A program made the translations under genes and the position numbers. From contig CALFVL010000065.1 in NCBI GenBank assembly GCA_937928425.1, positions 1-34,084 on the forward strand: DNA of 34,084 nt. Direction: 5' to 3'. Below, piece after piece: positions 1 through 6,707 of this stretch. The first letter of the stretch is position 1, and the number at the start of each line of letters is the position of its first letter. Source of the DNA: an uncultured Verrucomicrobiales bacterium. Lineage in GTDB: Bacteria; Verrucomicrobiota; Verrucomicrobiia; Verrucomicrobiales; Akkermansiaceae. The notes beneath the pieces are model-generated. The model saw only the letters and a program-made list of their open reading frames with translations, ran no database searches and was not told where the DNA came from.

Positions 1-192
1 GAAGCTGAACAAAACGCTCCTAAAATGGGTGCGAAAGGGAATTTTCACATTTGCATGATCATAGGTTACAATGAAACCACAAATGAGATCGCAGTCAGTG
101 ACTCTTGGGGGACAAACTACTCGATCCGCTGGATCCACGTCGATGAAGCAGAGGCTGTCAGTAACCAAACAGGTTTCGTCATTGATATCTAG
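1..192 (+). CDS. C39/papain-like cysteine peptidase, C-terminal fragment
   Basis: This is the 3' end of a gene that begins before the window; frame 1 is open from base 1 to the TAG at 190-192, leaving 63 residues. The fragment holds a His-start strand (HICMIIGYN, about residues 16-24) followed by SDSWG (33-37). This is the usual His...Asp/Asn arrangement of C39-type and papain-like peptidases, where these residues assist a cysteine that would lie upstream, outside the window. Target and location cannot be told without the N-terminus. It converges on purK with 64 bases between and no clear terminator. A shorter-looking frame starting at 71 is a shadow of this one. The family call rests on two motifs only. 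Confidence 0.6.
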   Translation, partial: EAEQNAPKMGAKGNFHICMIIGYNETTNEIAVSDSWGTNYSIRWIHVDEAEAVSNQTGFVIDI

Positions 193-256
193 ACTCGAAC
201 TAGACACCCCTGTTCCCCTTCCCCTCCTTATCTTTCCTTATACAGACCTAACTTGC

Positions 257-1363
257 CTAGGGGAGTAATTTTTTCTTTAAAGATCGGGCGCGTGCTTCAG
301 GGGAGTCACCTCCGATTAAATTGACGTGACCTAGCTTTCTGCGGCCACTGGCGTCTTGCTTACCATAAAGATGCAGCTTGGCCCCTTCGGTGGCCAAAAT
401 TTCAGCGCGGTTCAGATCTGGATTCCACATATCGCCGAGTAAATTAAGCATCACGCTTTCTCCTAGGAGCTCGGTCGAGCCTAAGGGCAATCCACAAACG
501 GCGCGGAGTTGCTGCTCGAACTGGGACGTCACACAGGCATTCATGGTAAAGTGACCTGAATTATGGGGTCTAGGAGCCATCTCATTAACCAAGACTCCTC
601 CTGACTTATCGACAAAGAATTCTACTGCTAAGAGTCCACGATAGTCTAACTTCTCTGCCAATCGGGTTGCTATCTGCTCGGCCTCTTTTGCGCTTGTTGA
701 GGAGACCCGCGCTGGCACGATGCTTAGATCGAGAATATGATGGCGGTGCTCATTCTCAGCGAGAGGAAAGATTCTCATATCCCCCCTTTTTCCTCGAGCA
801 ACGAGAGCTGAAATTTCGCATTGGAAATCGACGAATCCTTCAAGAACGGAGGGAGTCCCCTGCACTGAGTGCCAAGCTGCCTCGACTTGCTCGGAGGCCG
901 TAATTTTAACCTGGCCTTTTCCGTCATAACCAAAAGCCGCAGTTTTTAAGACTGCCACTGGTCCCAGTTCTGCATAGGCAGCCTCTAACTCTTCTAATGA
1001 ATTCACGAGAGCGAAAGGGGCGCAGGGAATCCCATGCTCTCTAAGGAAACTCTTCTCTCTGGAGCGGTGCTGACTAATCGCGATACTCTCTGCGGAGGGA
1101 TGTAGGCCTACGACCTCCTCTACTTTACATAAAGTTTCTTGAGGAATATTTTCAAATTCCACGGTCGCGAAGTCCACTTTATGGCAAAATTCCTCACGTG
1201 CTAACTCATCGTCAAAGCTCTTTTTAATCACTTGATCGGCGACTCCTTCTGTCGGTTCTGCCGTCGCCGTGCCGCTCCACACTACGGTTTTCACTCCCAT
1301 CCGCCGAGCGTCTAAGCAGAGCATGCGAGCGAGCTGACCTCCTCCTAATATCCCGAGAGTCAT
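257..1363 (-). CDS. purK: 5-(carboxyamino)imidazole ribonucleotide synthase PurK
   Basis: ATP-grasp enzyme of purine synthesis: it uses ATP and bicarbonate to convert AIR to N5-CAIR, which PurE then rearranges. The N-terminus MTLGILGGGQLARML is the classic PurK nucleotide-binding start. Further on come the conserved FATVEFENIP stretch, the ATP-grasp lysine region (VLKTAAFGYDGKGQ) and the metal/substrate motif VNEMAPRPHNSGH. I chose the ATG at 1363 (368 residues) because it begins exactly at the family motif and sits one base after the purE stop; an in-frame extension to 1429 would overlap purE. It is the last gene of the can-purE-purK cluster, and close coupling suggests co-translation. Confidence 0.95.
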   Translation of the reverse strand: MTLGILGGGQLARMLCLDARRMGVKTVVWSGTATAEPTEGVADQVIKKSFDDELAREEFCHKVDFATVEFENIPQETLCKVEEVVGLHPSAESIAISQHRSREKSFLREHGIPCAPFALVNSLEELEAAYAELGPVAVLKTAAFGYDGKGQVKITASEQVEAAWHSVQGTPSVLEGFVDFQCEISALVARGKRGDMRIFPLAENEHRHHILDLSIVPARVSSTSAKEAEQIATRLAEKLDYRGLLAVEFFVDKSGGVLVNEMAPRPHNSGHFTMNACVTSQFEQQLRAVCGLPLGSTELLGESVMLNLLGDMWNPDLNRAEILATEGAKLHLYGKQDASGRRKLGHVNLIGGDSPEARARSLKKKLLP

Positions 1364-1364
1364 C

Positions 1365-1904
1365 TTAGAGTTCTGGAGGTAACACTTTTCCAAGGACGCT
1401 GTCCCTTTGTTCAATGCGGAACTGCTCAAGTTTCACAGACATTCCCTCGTCACTCGTAGCCAGAATAGAAAGAGCAGAAAGCCCTGCATTCCCAGCACCA
1501 GCCTCGCCGATCGCAAAGGTGGCTACTGGAATGCCCTTCGGCATCTGGACGATTGATAGGAGAGAGTCCATTCCTCGAAGGGCCCGCGATTGCACGGGGA
1601 CTCCTAGGACAGGAAGCGTAGTCATGGCTGCGACCATTCCCGGAAGATGCGCTGCCCCCCCTGCTCCTGCAATGATCACTTTAAGGCCTCGTCCTCTCGC
1701 GCTTTTAGCGTAATCGACTAGGAGATCTGGAGTGCGGTGGGCACTCACCACTCGCGTCTCATAGTGGACTCCAAACTGCTCTAACACCTCTACTGCTTTA
1801 ACCATCGTCGGCCAATCGGAGTCGCTTCCCATAATCACGCCTACCAGAGGGCTCTGTTCTGCATTCACGAGCGGAGTATCGGACGAAGCAGCCCCCTTTG
1901 GCAA
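1365..1904 (-). CDS. purE: N5-carboxyaminoimidazole ribonucleotide mutase PurE (class I)
   Basis: Rearranges N5-CAIR to CAIR in purine biosynthesis. Class I signatures are clear: [13 protein letters not shown] near the N-terminus, [22 protein letters not shown] and the GVPVQS segment. The longest reading uses TTG at 1904 and gives 179 residues, with AAGGAG just upstream but only two bases away, which is too close for normal spacing. A GTG at 1868 gives 167 residues, nearer the usual length of the family, so the true start may be there. The gene lies 6 bases after the can stop and 1 base before purK, so the three are almost certainly one operon. Confidence 0.94.
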   Translation of the reverse strand: MPKGAASSDTPLVNAEQSPLVGVIMGSDSDWPTMVKAVEVLEQFGVHYETRVVSAHRTPDLLVDYAKSARGRGLKVIIAGAGGAAHLPGMVAAMTTLPVLGVPVQSRALRGMDSLLSIVQMPKGIPVATFAIGEAGAGNAGLSALSILATSDEGMSVKLEQFRIEQRDSVLGKVLPPEL

Positions 1905-1910
1905 GGCTCC

Positions 1911-2504
1911 TTAACCTGTGAGCGGTTCCCCTAAGTCTTTTAATTTCCCATCACAGAGGCTGTAAATCCACGGATGGATGTCGATTTGGTTCCCCTCAGT
2001 CCAAGCGTCTTGGAGCACTGTAGTCTCGCTGAGTTTACGAGTCTGGGCTAGGACGTTCAGTTCACACAAGCGGGCCAGCCTTCCTCTCTCAGCCAGCTCT
2101 GCGAGCTCATCTTCATGATTCTTAGCGACTTCTGCAATTGGCTTTATCCAGTTATCGACGATCCCATGCCGCTGCCCATCTACCGAAGCGGCCACTCCTC
2201 CACATCCGTAATGTCCACACAGAATAATGTGCTGAACTTTAAGGTGCTCCACGGCATACTGCACAACTGAGAGCATGCTCAGATCACTATGGTGGATGAG
2301 GTTCGCAATATTGCGATGCACAAAGACCTCTCCTGGATCTAGGCCCATGATTTCACTCGGAGGCACTCGACTATCGGCACAACCGATCCAGAGATACTTG
2401 GGTGATTGCTGCTCCGCGAGGCATTTAAAAAAATCGGGATCAGTAGAATTCTTGGCTTGTGACCAAGCTGCATTCTTCTCGAAAAGAGTCGATATCGTCT
2501 TCAC
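1911..2504 (-). CDS. can: Beta-class carbonic anhydrase (Can type)
   Basis: Interconverts CO2 and bicarbonate with a zinc ion in the cytoplasm. With the GTG start at 2504 the protein has 197 residues. Zinc/active-site residues then fall at Cys42, Asp44, Arg46 (CADSR), His98 and Cys101 (HYGCGG), which is the same numbering as E. coli Can, a strong reason for this start. An earlier in-frame GTG at 2537 would add 11 residues and run further into the divergent regulatory region. Being first in a can-purE-purK cluster suggests it supplies bicarbonate to PurK, although bicarbonate has other users. The start lacks a Shine-Dalgarno sequence. Confidence 0.94.
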   Translation of the reverse strand: MKTISTLFEKNAAWSQAKNSTDPDFFKCLAEQQSPKYLWIGCADSRVPPSEIMGLDPGEVFVHRNIANLIHHSDLSMLSVVQYAVEHLKVQHIILCGHYGCGGVAASVDGQRHGIVDNWIKPIAEVAKNHEDELAELAERGRLARLCELNVLAQTRKLSETTVLQDAWTEGNQIDIHPWIYSLCDGKLKDLGEPLTG

Positions 2505-2553
2505 TGGGGCGAGCTTAGATGGGAACAGAAATCTCACAAGAGAGCTTTTACCT

Positions 2554-2575
2554 GAGTTTAGCCTCTCCTAAACTC
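2554..2575. promoter_or_regulatory. Perfect inverted repeat between can and rarA
   Basis: The 122-base divergent gap holds a perfect 8-base inverted repeat, GAGTTTAG at 2554-2561 and CTAAACTC at 2568-2575, with a 6-base CCTCTC spacer. It has no T-run on either side, so it does not look like a terminator. It could be a protein operator for can-purEK and/or rarA, or a hairpin in the can leader. Its function is inferred from position only. Confidence 0.4.
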
Positions 2576-2626
2576 CCCCGCCTTCTCTTAGACATCTTCC
2601 CCCTCCCCACCCAAAAAAACTTCTTC

Positions 2627-3970
2627 ATGGATCCACTCTTCATCCCAGATGACTCTCCACCCATACCGAGCTCCGGCCACAGCGGTGAGCCCCTAGCCGC
2701 ACGAATGCGCCCACGCACTCTCGATGAGATCGCCGGGCAAGAACACATCCTCGGAGAGGGAAAACTCCTCCGCCGTGCAATCGAGTCTGATCGCTTCACT
2801 TCTCTCATCTTCTATGGACCTCCGGGAACGGGTAAGACGACTCTCGCCTCTGTCATCGCTCGGAGCAGTGGCTCCCGCTTCGAGTCTCTTAATGGGGTGG
2901 AATCAAACGTGGCAGAAATCCGCACGAAAATCGAGGCCGCGCGCACCTACCAGACGCTCCGTGATCAAAGTACGATCCTTTTTATTGATGAAATTCACCG
3001 CTTTAATAAATCACAACAAGACACCCTGCTTCCACACCTCGAGCGTGGGACGGTCCGCTTCATTGGCGCCACCACCCATAACCCTTACTTCTATGTCAAT
3101 TCCCCCCTCGTCTCGCGCTCGCAAATTTTCCAGCTCGAAGCAGTCGCCACGCCAGATCTCGTCCCTCTTCTTCAGCGAGCACTCTCAGATGAAGAACGTG
3201 GCTTTGGTCAGATGAAAATCACGGCCCATGATGAGGCGCTTGAGCACCTCGCCCGTAAAGCTGATGGTGATGCACGTAAGGCTCTCACCGCGCTGGAGCT
3301 GGCAGTTCTCACCACCCCTCCCACGGCTGAAAGCATCGTAATCGACTTGGCCATTGCAGAGGAGTCGATTCAAGAAAAGGCCATCCTCTACGACTCAGAC
3401 GGAGACCAACATTACGACACCATCTCTGCTTTTATTAAGTCTATTCGAGGTTCTGATCCAGATGCCGCGCTCTACTGGCTGGCCAAGATGTTGCACGCTG
3501 GGGAAGATCCTCGCTTCATTGCACGGCGTCTCGTCATTTCCGCCTCTGAGGACATCGGTCTGGCTGACTCTTCCGCGCTTCAAGTCGCAGTTGCCGCACA
3601 GCAAGCTTACGAATTACTCGGCATGCCTGAAGGCCGCATTCCACTCGCCCACGCCACCGTCCACCTCGCCACCGCTCCAAAGTCAGCCTCTGCTTACAAG
3701 GGCCTAGGACTCGCACAGCGTGATGTCGCCAGCGGAGAAACACTCAAGGTCCCCGACCACCTCGTCACCCGTTTCCGTAAAAAAATCGCCGCAGACTCTG
3801 GAGTAGAAAAGGCAGCGATGCAGTATCTCTATTCACATGATTATGAGGGGAATTTCACCCCGCAGGCCTACCTCCCAGAAGGGCGTCAATACTACACCCC
3901 TACGAGTAATGGCATGGAAAAGCGGATCAAGGAACGCCTTGAGCACTGGCAGGCTCAGTTTAAAGAGTGA
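2627..3970 (+). CDS. rarA: Replication-associated recombination protein A (RarA/MgsA), AAA+ ATPase
   Basis: Clamp-loader-like AAA+ ATPase that acts at stalled replication forks. From the ATG at 2627 it has 447 residues, the normal family size. It shows the family N-terminus (LAARMRPRTLDEIAGQEH, 23-40), Walker A GPPGTGKT (64-71), Walker B ILFIDEIHRF with D121/E122, sensor motif FIGATTHNPYF, and the C-terminal half with SASEDIGLADSSAL and the DHEGNF-like DYEGNFTPQAYLPEG segment. A longer frame from 2519 overlaps the can promoter region and adds a low-complexity N-terminus, so I reject it. It is divergent from can-purE-purK and convergent with the pseudoprotease gene (14-base gap). Confidence 0.94.
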   Translation: MDPLFIPDDSPPIPSSGHSGEPLAARMRPRTLDEIAGQEHILGEGKLLRRAIESDRFTSLIFYGPPGTGKTTLASVIARSSGSRFESLNGVESNVAEIRTKIEAARTYQTLRDQSTILFIDEIHRFNKSQQDTLLPHLERGTVRFIGATTHNPYFYVNSPLVSRSQIFQLEAVATPDLVPLLQRALSDEERGFGQMKITAHDEALEHLARKADGDARKALTALELAVLTTPPTAESIVIDLAIAEESIQEKAILYDSDGDQHYDTISAFIKSIRGSDPDAALYWLAKMLHAGEDPRFIARRLVISASEDIGLADSSALQVAVAAQQAYELLGMPEGRIPLAHATVHLATAPKSASAYKGLGLAQRDVASGETLKVPDHLVTRFRKKIAADSGVEKAAMQYLYSHDYEGNFTPQAYLPEGRQYYTPTSNGMEKRIKERLEHWQAQFKE

Positions 3971-3984
3971 TGCCCTTTCTTAGC

Positions 3985-5148
3985 TTAGCGCCCGAAGTGG
4001 AAGCGGAACCCCTCGATCAAGCGGCGTATTAATTCCTGCTCACGCTGTGCTTGCTGGATTTCCTGCACCTCTCTCTGAGCTTCCCTCTGGCGAAGACCAC
4101 GGCCGGGACCTATTCTTCTAAACGCGGGATCATAAGGGCTGGCCTCGGTTTTAATAAGCTGGCTGATGTCTTCTCCCGGTAAAATCAGGGTACTGATCCG
4201 CCCAGCACGCGCGATCACCATGCCCACCATTCTCCCTTCCAGATCTACGACTGGGAGCCCTGCATCGAAGCTCTCGAGCTCCATATCAGACTGGATGACT
4301 CCATCAAACTCTCCCCTCACACGACTCTGCGAACCACTCATCCGCTCCATCCGCTGTATCCGATTCGAGCGCTCTATGTCTCTCTTTTCAATGATGCGCC
4401 CTTTCAGAGTCGGCGTGACTTGAAAGTTCTGATTGGCGCGCTGGAGGCTGATCTTTGGCCTCTCTCCCTCCCTCATCCGGCGTAAGCGCGTAGAAAGTTC
4501 ATAGAAGCCCTTCACCTCTTCGCCATCAACCATCGTAATGATATCACCCGCACGGATGCCCACCTCTGCGGCTGCTGATCTCGGCTGGACTCTAGCCACT
4601 TTCACCCCCATGCCCAGTTCACTAGGGTCAATCTCGATTCCCAGAAAGCCCTGATCCCCTTCTTTCAAACTCCGCTCCTTCACACTGAGAACTCCGATCG
4701 CCTGCGCGTCTCCATCAGGGCGGATCGCCATGAGGAAGGCGCCATCATCCAAGCTTGCAGCATTAGCCCACTGAGCAGGAGCAGCAGCTAAACCGGACAC
4801 CTCGAGAATCGCTAAATCGGCATCGGCATATAGCCCTACGACTCTGGCAGGAAGCGCTCTGGATTCCTGATTAAGCACATACAGATCTTTGAGATGCAGT
4901 ACCTCACTGGCTTTCGTGAGGAGACGTTCCTCCCCCATCGAAATTCCGTAGACTAAATGGGTCTGTCCCGAAAAAACCGAAAACACGAGGTCCTGAGCTT
5001 GGAATTCCGCCGCCCGTATCGCATTAAAGACATCGAGTGCTTGGGCTCTAGTGCGGGCCCTATCCTCCAGAGGGATTCCATTCCCGCGCTCCTGTGCACC
5101 TAGAGAGACCAGACTAAGAATGGTAAAAAAAAGGAATCGTTTCATCAC
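3985..5148 (-). CDS. Secreted HtrA-like pseudoprotease with a nested PDZ domain
   Basis: 387 residues from GTG at 5148 (an ATG follows at 5145), with a hydrophobic signal sequence (4-18). The order is unusual. A trypsin-like first half (about 50-160) keeps the Asp of the ADADLAIL motif (D111) but has TKASEV where the catalytic TNNHVV would be, so His becomes Ser81. A PDZ domain (about 165-250, GFLGIEI to ISLQR) follows. The end of the protease barrel resumes at IQSDMELESFDAGLPVVD (285-302), where GNSGGP reads DAGLP, so Ser becomes Ala296. Two of three catalytic residues are therefore lost and PDZ sits inside the second barrel. The tail (350-387) is charged and Gln/Glu-rich. It starts 3 bases after the active htrA-like gene. 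A scaffold or regulatory role is an inference. Confidence 0.8.
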   Translation of the reverse strand: MMKRFLFFTILSLVSLGAQERGNGIPLEDRARTRAQALDVFNAIRAAEFQAQDLVFSVFSGQTHLVYGISMGEERLLTKASEVLHLKDLYVLNQESRALPARVVGLYADADLAILEVSGLAAAPAQWANAASLDDGAFLMAIRPDGDAQAIGVLSVKERSLKEGDQGFLGIEIDPSELGMGVKVARVQPRSAAAEVGIRAGDIITMVDGEEVKGFYELSTRLRRMREGERPKISLQRANQNFQVTPTLKGRIIEKRDIERSNRIQRMERMSGSQSRVRGEFDGVIQSDMELESFDAGLPVVDLEGRMVGMVIARAGRISTLILPGEDISQLIKTEASPYDPAFRRIGPGRGLRQREAQREVQEIQQAQREQELIRRLIEGFRFHFGR

Positions 5149-5151
5149 GTC

Positions 5152-6135
5152 TTAGCGTCGTCGTTTACGGTTAATTTCACTCAGAGGAACGAGCTTCACT
5201 TTTATCGTCATCTCTTTCTGACCTCTCCACGAAGTGACGCTAATCTCATCTCCTATGCTAAGGTCAGCGAAAATCTCTGCTAAGCCATCTAGGCTGCGAA
5301 TGTCTTGGCCTGCGATCGAGGTCACTAGATCTCCGGGACGTAGACCAGCGGCAAAAGCCGGCCCCTGTGCTGGCACTGATTCTACCAACAATCCCGCCGG
5401 GGTTTCTCTAAAATTAATTCCAATGACAGGGCGGTGAGGGTCCCTGTGACGATCTCCGAGAACGCCCCAAGATTTCCCTGCCAACATTTTTTCCCATGAA
5501 GACTGGAAACCCGAAAGCCCTGCATGGTTATTAATTTCACGGTCTGGTCCGATATTAGAGTGAATTCCCACGACTCGCCCTTTCAGGTCGAAGAGCGGGC
5601 CTCCACTATCACCGCCAATTAAGGTGCAGTCTGTTGTGATGAAATCGAGGTCCCGCTTTGTCATCACTCGCCCGAAGCGGACTGGCGGACGCCGAGTGGG
5701 ATCATAGCCCTTAGGGTGTCCCATCGCGACAACGAAGTCTCCGACCTCTAGTGAACGTGAATCACTCACTTCAGCAAAAGGCCACGGCCCTTCCCCTAGC
5801 AGCCTGGCCATCGCCGCATCTCGAGTATAATTCGCGCCTAATACGCGTGCCCTTTCCTGCCTCCCATCAGGAAAGATCACGGTCATGAACTCATTCCCTT
5901 CTATCACGTGGGCCGCAGTTAAAATGAGGCCGTCTCGGGAGACAATCACGCCGCTCCCAGCTCCACCAGATTTAGGTGATATGAGAGATACCGTCACCTT
6001 AGTGTTCTCACGCACGACTTGCTGCACCTGCTCTTCAAGCTTCTTAAGATCATCAATACTCTCGATCTTAGGAAGCGCCTGAAGAAGCGGCATCCCTAAT
6101 GTGAAGAAAAAAAACGCAACGAATTTATCTCTCAT
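5152..6135 (-). CDS. HtrA/DegP-type serine protease with one PDZ domain
   Basis: Secreted or periplasmic serine protease, 327 residues. After a signal sequence (1-20) and a short helical linker comes a trypsin domain with an intact triad: His76 in LTAAHV, Asp106 in TRDAAMARL and Ser177 in GGDSGGPLF. A single PDZ domain occupies about residues 235-315 (GINFRE... GLRPGDLVTSIAGQDI), and the protein ends in a basic RKRRR tail. The domain order is the normal one, unlike the following gene, with which it forms a probable two-gene operon. Proteins of this family degrade misfolded envelope proteins or act as regulated sheddases. The actual substrate is unknown. The ATG at 6135 lacks a Shine-Dalgarno sequence. 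Confidence 0.9.
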   Translation of the reverse strand: MRDKFVAFFFFTLGMPLLQALPKIESIDDLKKLEEQVQQVVRENTKVTVSLISPKSGGAGSGVIVSRDGLILTAAHVIEGNEFMTVIFPDGRQERARVLGANYTRDAAMARLLGEGPWPFAEVSDSRSLEVGDFVVAMGHPKGYDPTRRPPVRFGRVMTKRDLDFITTDCTLIGGDSGGPLFDLKGRVVGIHSNIGPDREINNHAGLSGFQSSWEKMLAGKSWGVLGDRHRDPHRPVIGINFRETPAGLLVESVPAQGPAFAAGLRPGDLVTSIAGQDIRSLDGLAEIFADLSIGDEISVTSWRGQKEMTIKVKLVPLSEINRKRRR

Positions 6136-6290
6136 TACTCTATTTAAAAAATCGCCTGTCCAAAGTCATCTTGTTTGTAAAAAAATCAAATTTTTATCAC
6201 TCACTTCAGGAAGAAAAAATCTGCCAAAAAGGCCCAAAGTGACTTTCTTTCCCTCTTACTCACTCGCTTCTTAAGGACATCACTACAAAT

Positions 6291-6431
6291 AAGGAGGTAA
6301 ATTTGTCTTTTCGCCCCTTTCCTAAGCCGTCACCATCCCCTCAACACAAAACTTTTCCTCCATGCCACAAAAAGACTTCACCATCACCAACCAACTTGGA
6401 ATTCACGCTCGCCCTGCGGCGCAATTTGTAA
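6291..6431 (+). other. Strong Shine-Dalgarno with a possible 42-codon leader ORF ahead of ptsH
   Basis: AAGGAGG at 6291-6297 is the best ribosome-binding sequence I found in the window. It sits 5 bases before a TTG at 6303 that opens a 42-codon frame ending in TAA at 6429-6431, overlapping the first 70 bases of ptsH in another frame. The encoded peptide is Pro/Ser/Lys-rich early on and resembles no family I know. It may be a translated leader that tunes ptsH, a standby ribosome site, or chance. Confidence 0.3.
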
Positions 6432-6637
6432 AAATCGCCAATACCTTCCCCTGCGATATTCTTGTAGAGAAGGATGATGATGAGGTTGATGGGAAGAGCA
6501 TTCTCGGCTTGATGATGCTCGCCGCTGGTCATGGCTCAGTCATCTCAGTCACGACTGAGGGTGAGCAGGCAGACGAGGCTCTCGCCGCGCTTGAAGAGCT
6601 AATCACCCGTAACTTCGAAGAAGTGGCCTCGGCCTAG
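6362..6637 (+). CDS. ptsH: HPr, phosphocarrier protein of the PTS
   Basis: Small cytoplasmic phosphocarrier, 91 residues. It takes phosphate from Enzyme I on His15 (GIHARPA motif) and passes it to EIIA-type proteins. It also has Ser46 in the DGKSILGLM motif, the site used by HPr kinase/phosphorylase in bacteria that have that enzyme. Both residues fall at the textbook positions when the ATG at 6362 is used. That ATG has only a pyrimidine-rich leader, while a strong Shine-Dalgarno lies 64 bases upstream. ptsI follows after 70 bases. No sugar-specific EII component is present in the window, so a regulatory role is as likely as sugar uptake. Confidence 0.95.
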   Translation: MPQKDFTITNQLGIHARPAAQFVKIANTFPCDILVEKDDDEVDGKSILGLMMLAAGHGSVISVTTEGEQADEALAALEELITRNFEEVASA

Positions 6638-6707
6638 AAACCCGAATTTCCCATCCCCCTCGAGGGCTCTGCTAGTAGTTTCACAGAGTGCTTCCCCTCT
6701 CTCCCCT

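Noticed and set aside
2519-2626. Earlier start for rarA
   Set aside because: The extension overlaps the can gene and divergent regulatory region and lacks family similarity. ATG at 2627 gives the normal length.
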